From Kineothrix alysoides (GTDB lineage Bacteria; Bacillota; Clostridia; Lachnospirales; Lachnospiraceae): a stretch of 64,000 bases of DNA. The position numbers and the translations under genes are program-made. Positions 29,001 through 37,809 of the stretch are shown piece by piece; the first letter of the stretch is position 1, and the number at the start of each line of letters is the position of its first letter. Below the pieces are notes generated by a model that was given only the letters and a program-made list of their open reading frames with translations, was not told where the DNA came from and did not search any database. Location of the stretch: positions 124,001 through 188,000 of the forward strand of contig NZ_JPNB01000001.1 of assembly GCF_000732725.1 (NCBI RefSeq), in the 5' to 3' direction.

Positions 29001-29499
29001 GCTATTATATTATCATGTGTCAGATCCGATGGTGAAAGCGGAGGGGGAGGTAACGCCGGAGGAAATCAATGAGAGACTTCTGAAAGAGCTTAGAATGACC
29101 GGTGTAGTCACTGGAAATGACACAGTTATCAGTTTGCTTGATGGAGAATTCTCGGATAAGTCTGATGTTGTGCCCGTAGAACGGAAAAAGGACGGAAGTT
29201 ACAGCTCGAAATCGAGTGTCATAACTGGAGATGACATGGAAGAAATATCTGGTTATGTAAACTATAAGATCAAACAAATCGGTATGGATATCATGCAGGG
29301 AAATATAGAAATCAATCCTTACGAGCAAAGCGGGGGGACTTCCTGTGATTACTGTGAATATAAAAGCGTCTGCGGCTTCGACGAAGGAATAAGCGGATAC
29401 GGATATAGGCGGCTTGAGAATCTGGAGGCGCAGGAGGCGATGGAGAGAATCAGAGAGGCGAATTCGAAATCCGGATATGGAGTCGAAATCCAGATATGA
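26062..29499 (+). CDS. addB: AddB subunit of the AddAB helicase-nuclease
   Basis: AddAB processes double-strand breaks for RecA, replacing RecBCD in many Firmicutes. The 1145-residue product has an N-terminal Walker A (FGASGAGKST), a degenerate helicase body, and a C-terminal RecB-type nuclease with VIDYKSGNRKF (Asp935, Lys937). The four iron-sulfur cysteines are present: Cys775 and the CDYCEYKSVC cluster (1095, 1098, 1104). RBS GGAGAGGAG precedes ATG. addA follows after 54 bp. The last codons run into a short 19-bp tandem repeat, which gives the protein an odd KSGYGVEIQI tail. Confidence 0.96.
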   Translation: MGLRFYFGASGAGKSTRLHEEMVRRGMEEPDTNFLIIVPDQFTMQTQMDLVKAHPRKGIMNIDVLSFGRLSHRILEEVGADRRAVLDDTGKSLVLRKVAEDIQEEMPVIGSNLRKIGYIHEVKSVISEFMQYGIGEKELGELAAYAEKRGALYHKLKDLELLYKKFLEYIRDKYITTEETLDLLCELLPKSRLVKGSVIAFDGFTGFTPIQNRLIQRLMTLAGEVIVTVVMDAGQDPYKPDGEQKLFYLSKKTTADLRKLAAEAGVPFGTDVFLKEERLPRFQNNEEMQHLEKYLFRYPAKVYGKDSEALHLFETSSPGEEMRQVCIEIKRLIREKHYCYRDFAIVTGNMETYAGHAQTKAAKFEIPVFIDQTKGILLNPFIEYIRSALKIVMENFSYQSVFHYLRSGLADFTREETDRMENYVIARGIKGKKRWMDIFTGKEEEGEEEELARLNGIRERFVGQIIPLTRKADTAGEKIKALYGFITENKVQEKLAAYEKMFERKNDAARAKEYGQIYRLVIDLLDQIESLLSDEKMNMKEFADILDAGFGEIEVGMIPQNVDRVVVGDIERTRLKEIKVLFFIGVNDGNIPKNAGMGGIISDIDREFLQESPYALAPTPRQQMYIQRLYLYMNMTKPSEYLYLSYCKVSGEGKSLRPAYLIDTLSKLFPRLKAQKPELKNPEEKLETKRAGLDYLTSMLREYAAGKLGEEDKRRFFTVYRAYLGDEVYKSRIGELIEAAFTYYREKGLGREIAGALYGNLLVSSVSRLETYAACAYAHFLKYGLSLEEREEYSFEAADMGNVFHGVLELFAGKLQEQGYTWFDFGEEEAEEMLTQAMDGYAAAYGNTILYSTARNEYAIDRMRRILKRTVLTLQHQLRKGSFIPENFEMSFQMADNLESVNIALSGEERMKLRGRIDRIDTYEDEEHVYVKVIDYKSGNRKFNLAALYYGLQLQLVVYMNAAVELEKKKYPDKEVVPAALLYYHVSDPMVKAEGEVTPEEINERLLKELRMTGVVTGNDTVISLLDGEFSDKSDVVPVERKKDGSYSSKSSVITGDDMEEISGYVNYKIKQIGMDIMQGNIEINPYEQSGGTSCDYCEYKSVCGFDEGISGYGYRRLENLEAQEAMERIREANSKSGYGVEIQI

Positions 29500-29522
29500 A
29501 GTTGAAATCCGAAGATCAATTC
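29466..29522 (+). repeat. Three tandem 19-bp units across the end of addB
   Basis: Units beginning GAAATCC start at 29466, 29485 and 29504. The first two are very alike (GAAATCCGGATATGGAGTC and GAAATCCAGATATGAAGTT); the third diverges. The addB stop lies inside the second unit. Probably a small slippage expansion in the addB-addA junction. Confidence 0.75.
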
Positions 29523-29553
29523 AGATAGGAATTCGAATAGGAGACAGAAAGAT

Positions 29554-32500
29554 ATGGGCATTACTTATACGAAGGAGCAGCAGGAGGTTATTGATACGCA
29601 TGGATGCAATATATTGGTATCTGCGGCTGCCGGATCGGGAAAGACAGCGGTGCTTGTAGAGCGTATCGTGAAGATGGTCAGCGACGAAGCTAAGCCTATA
29701 GATATCGACAGGCTTTTAGTGGTGACCTTTACGAATGCGGCTGCTGCAGAAATGCGGGAGAGAATTGGAAACGCAATAGCAGCGCGGCTGGAGGAAGAGC
29801 CTTGGAACGAGCATCTGCAAAAGCAGGCGGCGCTCGTTCATAATGCGCAGATTACCACGATCGATAGCTTCTGTATGTTCGTGATAAGGAATAACTTTAA
29901 CGACATCGGTCTTGACCCCGGCTTTCGGGTGGCAGATGAGGGAGAGCTGAAGCTGTTAAAAAAAGATGTAATGGCGGAGCTGTTGGAACAAAAATTTGAA
30001 GAGGGAAACGCATCCTTTCTGCACTGCGTGGAATATTTCAGTACCGGCAATCACGATAGAGCTGTCGAAGAGCATATTTTGAAGCTTTATCAGTTTGCAG
30101 AAAGTTACCCTTGGCCGGAGGAATGGCTTCTTGATAGAAAGCACGACTATGAAATAGACTCTCTGGAGGCGTTAGAAGAAAGAAATGACGGCTCATGGAT
30201 TACCTTTTGCATGGAGCAGATAAGGAGCCTGACACAGGACTGTGTGAGGAAGATGGAGGAGTGTATTCTTATTTGTGAACAGCCTGACGGCCCATATATG
30301 TATGCCGAGGTCCTGGAGCGGGAGAAGCAGCGGCTTGAACGTTTGACCCTTTTGACGCGATATAGCGAAGGTTATTCTTTTTTTGGCGGAATGACGTTCG
30401 ACCGGCTTCCTTCCAGGAAAGATGACAGTGTATCCGGTACAAAGCGTGAAATCGTGCAGGGAATACGAAAGGAAATCAAGGAAATATGCAAGGACCTGTG
30501 TGCCAAATATTTTCCTGCCCAGCCGGAGACTGTGCTTAAGTATATGAAGGGCAGCAGCGCGGCTGTTGCAGAGCTGGTGGATCTGACGTTGGAATATAAG
30601 GAGGCTCTGGATAAAAAGAAGCGTGAAAGTAATATCATAGATTTCTCAGATATGGAGCATCTGGCGCTCTCCATCCTGATAAAAAGGAGGAACAATGAAT
30701 CTTCCTATTGTATGGAAAACGGCGATGAGCCGTCTCGATATCCGAAGGACATTGAGATTACGAAGACAGCTCTGGATTACCGTGCGTTCTTTACGGAAAT
30801 ATTGATTGACGAATATCAGGATAGCAATTTGGTTCAGGAATATTTGCTGGAGAGCGTTTCGGGAGAGTCAGAGGGTGCCTTTAACCGATTCATGGTAGGC
30901 GATGTGAAGCAGAGCATTTATAAGTTCCGTCTGGCGAGGCCGGAGATTTTTATGAAAAAGTATAATGATTACAAGGCCGGCTCGGATACGGAAAGAAGAA
31001 TAGACCTGCATAAAAACTTCAGAAGCCGCAAGGAGATATTGGATAGCGTGAATTATATCTTCTCCCAGATTATGGGAAGGAAACTGGGCGGTGTGGAGTA
31101 CGACGATAAGGCAGCGCTGTATCCTGGAGCGGTCTATCCCGCGGTGGAACAGGATGAGGAGGGAATATCCCAAAACTGCACGGAGCTTTTGCTGATAAAA
31201 AAGCAGGAGTCGGAGGAAGGAAAAATGACCGTCCGCCAAAGGGAAGCCTATGCTGTAGCAAAGCGCATTAAAGAACTGGTAGGGCACTTTCCCGTAACGG
31301 ATAAGGAAAGCGGTGCGCTTCGCCCTGCGCGGTATCAGGATATCGTAATTCTGCTTCGTACCAATGCGGGTTGGGACGAGGACTTTAAGAGTGTGCTGAA
31401 GGAGGAGGGAATTCCTTCCCACGTAGCATCGAAGACGGGATATTTCGCAGCAAAGGAGATACAGACCTTGTTGCAATTGCTGCGGATATTGGATAATCCT
31501 CAGCAGGACATTCCGCTGTTCGGCGTTCTGAAATCATATTTCGGGAACTTCGATGAGGAAGAAATCGCGAAGATACGAGCGGTCTTTTCCGATAAAAAGA
31601 AAAAGCTTTACTTATGTTTAAAGGAATTCGAGGCTGATGATGCAGCCCTTGGAGAAAAGGTAAGGAACTTTCTTGAATTCTTGGAGGAATACAGAGACAA
31701 GACCGTATATATGCCGATTCATGAGCTGATGCGGGATATCGCCATAGAAACGGGTTATCTTCATTACGTAACGGCTCTGCCGGGGGGAGAGCAGCGAAAG
31801 GCTAATGTGGAAACACTGTTAGAGCGGGCATCGGCCTTCGAGCGGACCAGTTATTACGGATTGTTTCATTTCATACGATATATGGAGCAGCTTGAGAAAT
31901 ACGATGTGGATTATGGAGAAGCCAACATTCTGGATGAAAATGCGGACGTGGTAAGAATCATGAGTATCCATAAGAGCAAGGGGCTGGAATTTCCCATTTG
32001 CTTTGTTTCGGGTCTGGCAAAGTGGTTCAACATGATGGATACAAACGGAAAAATGATTGCCGATATGGATATGGGAATCGGTGCAGATTACGTGGATGTG
32101 GAAAACAGGCTGCAAAGCAAGACACTTCGCAAGAATGTCATAGCGGAAAAGATGCGTCTGGACAATCTGGGAGAAGAGCTGCGTGTACTCTATGTTGCGC
32201 TTACAAGGGCGAAGGAAAAATTGATAATGACCGGAGCAGTCGATAAGTTGGAAAACAAGCTGAATGCTCTCGTTCCCATGCGCCTATCGAAGGAACCACA
32301 GCTATTTTACAGCGAGCTTACCGGAGCAGGAAGCTACCTCGATTTTATTTTGCCCGCACTTGTAAGGCATTCTTCTTTTGCTTCAATTTGGAAAGAGTTC
32401 GGATATGAAGATGTCACGAACAGCTCAGACATCTCGTACGTTATCTCTAAAGCCGGGCTGTATGCCGGCGATGCTCAAATAAGGGTAAGGCTTATCGGAG

Positions 32501-33309
32501 ATGAGGAGTTGGCTGGGGCAGAGATAAAAGAGCAGATACAGGCGGAAGGAGCCAGACGGAGATTGCACCTTTCTGACAGACAGCTTCCCGTAGATGAAAG
32601 ATTGATGACGCACATGTCAGAAATTTTTGATTATACGTATGAACATGAAAATTTAAAGGATTTGTATACGAAAACTACGGTGTCGGAACTGAAGAAAGCA
32701 GGTCAGGAGGAGGAAACAGATTTTTCCTTTCATCTGTACGAGGAGGAAATAGTGATCCCTTATATTCCCAGATTCATGCAGGAGGAAGAGGTCTTGGGCG
32801 GAGCCGGAAGGGGAAGCGCTTTTCATAAGGTAATGGAGCTTATGGATTTCACAGACATAGAAGCGAGAGTGCCTGTTGGGGAGCAGATAGCTAAGATGCA
32901 AAAGCAAGGTTTGCTCAGCACGGAATATGCCGGAGTGGTCTCCGTTACAGCTATTGAGGAATTCATGAATACCGGCTTGGCGGCGCGTATGGCGGAAGCA
33001 GAAAAACATGGCTGCCTGCATAGAGAACAGCCCTTTGTACTGGGCCTTCCGGCAAATGAGCTGAACGAAAAGTTTCCTTCTGAGGAGCTGGTGCTCATTC
33101 AGGGAATTATCGACGTCTATTTCGAGGAGGATGCAGAGCTGGTGGTGGCCGATTACAAGACGGATAAGGTGAATGCGCCGGAGGAACTCGTTAAAAGATA
33201 CGAAAAGCAATTGGATTATTATGCGAAAGCTTTAGAGCAGCTTACCGGAAAGAGGGTAAAGGAAAAAATAATATATTCATTTGGACTTAGGAAAGAAATT
33301 ATGATATGA
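29554..33309 (+). CDS. addA: AddA subunit, UvrD-like helicase and nuclease
   Basis: Superfamily 1 helicase with C-terminal nuclease, partner of AddB. Motifs in order: Q motif YTKEQQEVI, Walker A AAAGSGKTAVL (about 24-34), motif Ia VTFTNAAAAEMRER, Walker B DEYQDSN, GDVKQSIYKFR, motif V SIHKSKGLEFP, motif VI YVALTRAKEKL, and the nuclease motif ADYKTDKV (Asp1200). At 1251 residues it is normal for AddA. The start has AGGAGACAG upstream. An ECF transporter operon follows 63 bp later. Confidence 0.97.
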   Translation: MGITYTKEQQEVIDTHGCNILVSAAAGSGKTAVLVERIVKMVSDEAKPIDIDRLLVVTFTNAAAAEMRERIGNAIAARLEEEPWNEHLQKQAALVHNAQITTIDSFCMFVIRNNFNDIGLDPGFRVADEGELKLLKKDVMAELLEQKFEEGNASFLHCVEYFSTGNHDRAVEEHILKLYQFAESYPWPEEWLLDRKHDYEIDSLEALEERNDGSWITFCMEQIRSLTQDCVRKMEECILICEQPDGPYMYAEVLEREKQRLERLTLLTRYSEGYSFFGGMTFDRLPSRKDDSVSGTKREIVQGIRKEIKEICKDLCAKYFPAQPETVLKYMKGSSAAVAELVDLTLEYKEALDKKKRESNIIDFSDMEHLALSILIKRRNNESSYCMENGDEPSRYPKDIEITKTALDYRAFFTEILIDEYQDSNLVQEYLLESVSGESEGAFNRFMVGDVKQSIYKFRLARPEIFMKKYNDYKAGSDTERRIDLHKNFRSRKEILDSVNYIFSQIMGRKLGGVEYDDKAALYPGAVYPAVEQDEEGISQNCTELLLIKKQESEEGKMTVRQREAYAVAKRIKELVGHFPVTDKESGALRPARYQDIVILLRTNAGWDEDFKSVLKEEGIPSHVASKTGYFAAKEIQTLLQLLRILDNPQQDIPLFGVLKSYFGNFDEEEIAKIRAVFSDKKKKLYLCLKEFEADDAALGEKVRNFLEFLEEYRDKTVYMPIHELMRDIAIETGYLHYVTALPGGEQRKANVETLLERASAFERTSYYGLFHFIRYMEQLEKYDVDYGEANILDENADVVRIMSIHKSKGLEFPICFVSGLAKWFNMMDTNGKMIADMDMGIGADYVDVENRLQSKTLRKNVIAEKMRLDNLGEELRVLYVALTRAKEKLIMTGAVDKLENKLNALVPMRLSKEPQLFYSELTGAGSYLDFILPALVRHSSFASIWKEFGYEDVTNSSDISYVISKAGLYAGDAQIRVRLIGDEELAGAEIKEQIQAEGARRRLHLSDRQLPVDERLMTHMSEIFDYTYEHENLKDLYTKTTVSELKKAGQEEETDFSFHLYEEEIVIPYIPRFMQEEEVLGGAGRGSAFHKVMELMDFTDIEARVPVGEQIAKMQKQGLLSTEYAGVVSVTAIEEFMNTGLAARMAEAEKHGCLHREQPFVLGLPANELNEKFPSEELVLIQGIIDVYFEEDAELVVADYKTDKVNAPEELVKRYEKQLDYYAKALEQLTGKRVKEKIIYSFGLRKEIMI

Positions 33310-33372
33310 TAAAGCGTGGACTCATAAAGAGCCCTTAAGGTAAATAGTTCAACGAGTGAGGAGGAAGGAAGC

Positions 33373-33924
33373 ATGAAGACAAGTTTTGGTGTAAAAGAAG
33401 TGGTTGCAGTTGGTATTGGAGCAGCATTATTTGTCGCTTTGACTCAGGTACAGATTCCGCTTGGAATCCCGAATACATATTTGCAGCCGAGAGCAGCTCT
33501 TCTGGCATTTCTGGCAGCGGTGTTCGGGCCTATAGTAGGCGCGGCGGTAGGTCTTATCGGTCATGCGGTGGGAGACATGTTCTTCTACGGAAGTGCATGG
33601 TGGAGCTGGGTATTTCCCGAGGCGGTATTCGGAATTATCGTAGGTGTATTCGCGAAGAAATATGCCATCAAAGAAGGCGGATTCGGTAAGAAAGAAATTA
33701 TCCATTTCAACGTGGTACAGATTATTGCCAACGCAGCGGCGTGGATTTTGGTAGCTCCCGTTTTGGATATAATTATTTACAAGGAGCCGGTGAATAAAGT
33801 GTTTTTGCAGGGTGTGGCAGCATGGCTCGGCAACGTGGTGATCATCGCGATTCTAGGTACGCTGCTGGCTGTGGGATATTCGAAGGTCGGCGCAAAATCC
33901 TCCAGCTTAACGAAAGAGGATTAA
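33373..33924 (+). CDS. ECF transporter S component (UPF0397-like)
   Basis: Integral membrane substrate-binding subunit of an energy-coupling-factor importer. The 183-residue protein is mostly hydrophobic with about five or six membrane segments and the motifs VGIGAALFVALTQVQIPLG and GPIVGAAVGLIGHAVGD followed by FYGSAWWSWV, which I associate with the UPF0397 family. Substrate is not determined by these motifs. GAGTGAGGAGGAAGG lies before ATG. The gene is followed at once by its ATPase and T subunits, as in a dedicated (group I) ECF system. Confidence 0.88.
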   Translation: MKTSFGVKEVVAVGIGAALFVALTQVQIPLGIPNTYLQPRAALLAFLAAVFGPIVGAAVGLIGHAVGDMFFYGSAWWSWVFPEAVFGIIVGVFAKKYAIKEGGFGKKEIIHFNVVQIIANAAAWILVAPVLDIIIYKEPVNKVFLQGVAAWLGNVVIIAILGTLLAVGYSKVGAKSSSLTKED

Positions 33925-33942
33925 AAGAGGATTAGATGAAAG

Positions 33943-35655
33943 ATGACACCGATTATCGAATTTAAGAATTATACGTTTAAATATCGATCACAGGTAGAAC
34001 CTACTCTCCGGGATATCAATTTAAAGATTTATCCCGGGGAAAAGGTCTTGATTGTGGGACCATCCGGTTCGGGCAAATCAACGATTGTCCACTGCATAAA
34101 CGGCTTGGTTCCATTTTCATTTGCCGGCGATGTCACGGGAACGCTGAGCGTCAAGGGAGAGGATCCTACGAAGCTGGGCGTGTTTGGAATGTCTAAAATT
34201 GCAGGGACCGTACTGCAAGATACCAACGGCCAGTTTGTCGGACTGACGGTAGCAGAGGATATCGCATTCGCCTTGGAGAACGATATGGTGTCTCAGGAGG
34301 AGATGTTCAAACGAGTAGAAAAGGCGGCGCAGGTGGTGGATGTGGAGACGTTACTCACTCATGCGCCGTGGGAGCTGTCGGGTGGACAGAAGCAGAGGGT
34401 TTCCATGGCGGGCGTTATGGTGGATGACGTAGAGATACTGCTGTTCGACGAACCTCTTGCTAATCTCGACCCGGCGACGGGAAAAAGGGCCATCGATTTG
34501 ATCGATCGGATCAGCAAGGAAAGAAAGGCAACGATTTTAATTATCGAGCATCGGTTGGAGGATGCTCTGTACCGTGATGTGGACCGAATCGTGGTAGTAG
34601 GAGAGGGCCGCATTGTGGCGGACTTGAAGCCCGACGAGCTGCTTTCTAGGGATATTCTCATTGAGCAGGGAATCAGGGAGCCGCTTTATATCGCGGCGCT
34701 GAAACATGCAGGCTGCCGGATCACGGAGGAAAGCAAGCCCCAGCATATAGAGACCATGGTTTTAGATGCATATAAGGAGCAGGTAAAAGAGTGGTTTCGC
34801 ACATCGGGGTATGAAAAGGGAAAAAGGGCGGAAGAAAGTGTGCTGACTGTTAATGACTTATATTTTTCCTATACTGAGGGAAAACAGGTATTACAGCACA
34901 TTCATTTCGATATACATAAAGGGGAAATGGTAAGTATCGTGGGAAAGAACGGCGCAGGGAAATCTACGCTTGCGGGAATCATCTGCGGATTCATGAATCC
35001 TGCGAAGGGAAGCATTTTTTTGAATGGTCAGGATATGGAAGGCCTGTCGGTAAAGGAACGCGGTGAAAAAATAGGACTGGTAATGCAAAGCCCCGGTCAG
35101 ATGATATCCAAGCCGATGATTTATGACGAGGTAGCCTTGGGACTTACGGTGCGGGGAGTGCCGGAGGAAGAAGTAAGGGAGAGGGTATACCGCACGTTAA
35201 AAATATGCGGGTTGTATCCGTTTCGCAATTGGCCGATATCGGCGCTTAGCTACGGGCAGAAGAAGAGAGTGACCATAGCGTCTATTCTCGTTATGAACCC
35301 GGAGGTCATCATTTTGGACGAGCCTACGGCGGGCCAGGACTACAGGCATTATACGGAAATTATGGAATTTCTCAAGGAAATTAATGAAAGCTATGGCATC
35401 ACGATCATAATGATCACCCATGATATGCACTTGATGCTGGAATATACGGATCGGGCCATTGTGATCGCAGATGGGCATCTTATTGCGGACGATACCCCTG
35501 CCAATGTGCTCACGGACGAGACAATAGCGGATCGGGCCTATCTGAAAAAGACTTCTCTCTACGATCTTGCCATAAGGTGCGGCGTAGAGAATACTTCTGA
35601 ATTCGCAGAACGTTTTATTCATTACGAAAGAGCCAGACGGGAGGGAAATAAATAG
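33943..35655 (+). CDS. ECF transporter ATPase with two fused ABC domains
   Basis: The protein holds two ATP-binding cassettes in one chain, doing the work of EcfA and EcfA'. Domain 1: Walker A GPSGSGKST (about residue 40), signature LSGGQKQR, Walker B LLFDEPLANLD. Domain 2 starts about residue 300: GKNGAGKST, signature variant LSYGQKKR, ILDEPTAGQD. At 570 residues it matches YkoD-like fused ATPases. ATG at 33943 is used; an out-of-frame ATG lies seven bases earlier. The T-component gene begins two bases after its stop. Confidence 0.93.
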   Translation: MTPIIEFKNYTFKYRSQVEPTLRDINLKIYPGEKVLIVGPSGSGKSTIVHCINGLVPFSFAGDVTGTLSVKGEDPTKLGVFGMSKIAGTVLQDTNGQFVGLTVAEDIAFALENDMVSQEEMFKRVEKAAQVVDVETLLTHAPWELSGGQKQRVSMAGVMVDDVEILLFDEPLANLDPATGKRAIDLIDRISKERKATILIIEHRLEDALYRDVDRIVVVGEGRIVADLKPDELLSRDILIEQGIREPLYIAALKHAGCRITEESKPQHIETMVLDAYKEQVKEWFRTSGYEKGKRAEESVLTVNDLYFSYTEGKQVLQHIHFDIHKGEMVSIVGKNGAGKSTLAGIICGFMNPAKGSIFLNGQDMEGLSVKERGEKIGLVMQSPGQMISKPMIYDEVALGLTVRGVPEEEVRERVYRTLKICGLYPFRNWPISALSYGQKKRVTIASILVMNPEVIILDEPTAGQDYRHYTEIMEFLKEINESYGITIIMITHDMHLMLEYTDRAIVIADGHLIADDTPANVLTDETIADRAYLKKTSLYDLAIRCGVENTSEFAERFIHYERARREGNK

Positions 35656-35657
35656 TT

Positions 35658-36488
35658 ATGGCCAGAATATTGACCTATGAAGAAAAGGACACATGGATTC
35701 ATAGACTTTCCGGCGTTACAAAGCTTATATTTTTCCTGCTGTGGACGCTGATAAGCATGCTGTCCTATGATACGAGGGTGCTGCTTTCAATGGTACTCGG
35801 AAGTCTGATTATTTATAAGATGTCCAAGATTAAGTGGAGACAGGTGGGAACAGTCTTTATGTTCATCTTGTTTTTTCTCGTCTTTAATTTAATTGCCATT
35901 TTTGTGTTTTCGCCTTATGAGGGAGTGAACATTTATGGCAGCAGGACGGATATCATGCATTTATTCGGAGGATATTTTCTGACGAAGGAGCAGCTTTTTT
36001 ATGAATTTAATGTCATGATAAAATATGTTACGATCGTGCCTGCGGTATTTATGTTTATCATAACTACTAATCCCAGCGAATTTGCCGCTTCCTTAAACCG
36101 TATTGGAGTCAGCTATAACGTGGGTTATGCGGTAGCTATTACCCTCCGGTACATACCCGATGTTCAGGACGATTTTACGAAGATAAAGCATGCGCAGGAG
36201 GCGAGAGGCATCGAGATGTCAGGAAAAGCCTCTTTGTTCGGCAGGATAAAGAATATTGCCTCCATCATATTTCCTCTTATTTTCACAAGTATGGAGCGCA
36301 TCGATGTGGTGAGCAACGCCATGGAGCTGCGCGGCTTCGGAAAGCATAAGAAGAGAACGTGGTATGCGGGGAAAAAGTTAAAAAGGGCGGACTATATCGT
36401 AATCGGAGTTATTGTGGTCATTACGGTAGCGGCGCTTATCATTACTTTTCACGATGGGAATCGTTTTTATAACCCCTTCATGAAATAG
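35658..36488 (+). CDS. ECF transporter transmembrane (T) component
   Basis: EcfT couples the ATPase to the S component. The 276-residue protein has several membrane segments and the two T-component coupling-helix signatures: QEARGIEMSG and NAMELRGFGKHKKR. The start follows the ATPase gene by two bases. Together with the S and A genes it makes a complete importer. ThiT, encoded at 37848, might also use this module, but that is inference. Confidence 0.93.
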   Translation: MARILTYEEKDTWIHRLSGVTKLIFFLLWTLISMLSYDTRVLLSMVLGSLIIYKMSKIKWRQVGTVFMFILFFLVFNLIAIFVFSPYEGVNIYGSRTDIMHLFGGYFLTKEQLFYEFNVMIKYVTIVPAVFMFIITTNPSEFAASLNRIGVSYNVGYAVAITLRYIPDVQDDFTKIKHAQEARGIEMSGKASLFGRIKNIASIIFPLIFTSMERIDVVSNAMELRGFGKHKKRTWYAGKKLKRADYIVIGVIVVITVAALIITFHDGNRFYNPFMK

Positions 36489-36532
36489 AAAGGTTAATTA
36501 GAAAATTGTATTTTGGAACAGGAGATGAAGTG

Positions 36533-37417
36533 TTGGAAAATGTAGGAATTATATTGGAAGGAGGAGCCATGCGCAGCATGTTCTGTGCGGGTGTGCTGGA
36601 TTTTTTTCTGGACAATGACATACAGATTCCCAATGTGATGGCGGTATCGGCGGGTGCATACGCCGGTATGAATTACGTATCGGAACAGAGAGGGCGTGTA
36701 ATGGAAGCTATTATCGAGCCGATGGAGAACGAGAAATATCTGGGATTTTCTACTTTTTTAAAAAAAGGTACCTTTTTTGATATGGATTTATTGTTTGATG
36801 AAATTCCGAAAAGGAGAGCTCCCTTCGATTTCGAAGCATTTACAGCTTCCGCAAAGCGATTTATTACCAGCACGGTAAACTGCGTGACCGGGGAATCCGT
36901 TTATCATGATAAATTCAGCGATGAGGATGATTTTCTGAAAATATGCAGGGCGGCTAATTCGCTGCCGTTTATCGGGAAAGTGACCAATATCAACGGGATT
37001 CCCATGCTGGACGGCGGTATGGCGGATGCGATTCCGATTGGTAAGGCGTTAGAAGAGGGCTGGAAGAAGGTGATCGTAGTCGTTACGAGGAATACGAAAT
37101 ACCGCAAAAAGCAGAGATATTTCTATCTTGCTATGATCAGGCTCTTATATCATAAATATCCCAAGTTCATTCATCTGGTAGCCGGGCGGGCAGCCAGATA
37201 CAACCAATCCCTCGACATGCTGGAGCATATGGAGAAAGATGGGCGGGCTTTCGTGTTGCGCCCTTCAGATGACATGTACTTGATTAACAACGAGACAGAT
37301 GCGGCGAGACTTAAAGAGTATTATCGGCATGGGTATGAAGTGGCAGAGGAAAAAAACGCGGAATTGAAGGCTTTTTTAGCTGAAGAAAACGAAGGGCCGG
37401 AAAAGCAGGCTGAGTGA
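36533..37417 (+). CDS. Patatin-like phospholipase family protein
   Basis: Cytosolic serine acyl hydrolase fold. The oxyanion loop reads LEGGAMRSMFCAGVLD, the nucleophile elbow AVSAGAYAG (Ser about residue 42, where G-X-S-X-G is usual), and the catalytic Asp lies in MLDGGMADAIP. This matches the short bacterial patatin group. TTG at 36533 is chosen because the product then begins MENVGIILEGG as usual for the family, with AGGAG eight bases upstream; GTG at 36530 is nearly as good. It follows the ECF operon but belongs to another process. Confidence 0.88.
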   Translation: MENVGIILEGGAMRSMFCAGVLDFFLDNDIQIPNVMAVSAGAYAGMNYVSEQRGRVMEAIIEPMENEKYLGFSTFLKKGTFFDMDLLFDEIPKRRAPFDFEAFTASAKRFITSTVNCVTGESVYHDKFSDEDDFLKICRAANSLPFIGKVTNINGIPMLDGGMADAIPIGKALEEGWKKVIVVVTRNTKYRKKQRYFYLAMIRLLYHKYPKFIHLVAGRAARYNQSLDMLEHMEKDGRAFVLRPSDDMYLINNETDAARLKEYYRHGYEVAEEKNAELKAFLAEENEGPEKQAE

Positions 37418-37515
37418 AACGACATTGAATACGAAGGCTGAGCGGAAAGAATCTTGAAGGCAGGCGGAATGAAGCTGAGTCTTGTTACTATGAAGCCGAT
37501 AGGCTGAATGGTGAC

Positions 37516-37630
37516 AGATTTTGATAAGGACTCTGAAGGTGTCCGGAGGAAGAGTCGGAGAGTATCCTGATGAAGAGTGGGAAAGTGTCCTGACCAAGAT
37601 TGAGAGAATGTCTTGACAAAGATAATGGTA
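37516..37630 (+). repeat. Degenerate 23-bp tandem repeat before the thiT promoter
   Basis: Five units start at 37516, 37539, 37562, 37585 and 37608, all 23 bp apart; typical unit words are GTGTCCTGA, GAAGAGT and GAGA. The last unit supplies the TTGACA -35 box of the thiT promoter. Sequence from 37418 to 37515 looks like older, more degraded copies and holds no gene. Confidence 0.65.
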
Positions 37631-37641
37631 TGTCGTATATT
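37613..37641 (+). promoter_or_regulatory. Promoter of the TPP riboswitch-thiT transcript
   Basis: TTGACA (37613-37618) and TATATT (37636-37641) are 17 bases apart. Transcription would begin about 37648, just before the riboswitch aptamer. Confidence 0.75.
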
Positions 37642-37659
37642 GTATACAAATTAAATAAA

Positions 37660-37752
37660 TCGCTAGGGGAGCAATAGCTGAGACTGAATTGGCCTGTAAG
37701 ACGGATTCTAACCCTCATAACCTGAACCGGGTAATACCGGCGTAGGAAAGCA
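37660..37752 (+). promoter_or_regulatory. TPP (thiamine pyrophosphate) riboswitch
   Basis: The conserved THI-box words occur in order: AGGGGAGC, GCTGAGA, a variable stem, ACCCTCATAACCTGAACC, then GGGTAATACCGGCGTAGGAAAGC. These are the pyrimidine-binding CUGAGA and pyrophosphate-binding ACCUGA...GCGUAGGAA parts of the aptamer. The gene downstream is a thiamine transporter, which fits. Confidence 0.96.
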
Positions 37753-37809
37753 CTTTTTTTGTAAATACGAGTGTTATTTTTTTGTATTTGCGAAAGAAAA
37801 ATTTGAGCC

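Noticed and set aside
31998-32246. 82-codon plus-strand frame inside addA
   Set aside because: It is an out-of-frame overlap with motif-bearing AddA sequence.
37516-37630. CRISPR-like array
   Set aside because: Units are contiguous 23-bp degenerate repeats without unique spacers, and no cas genes are near.
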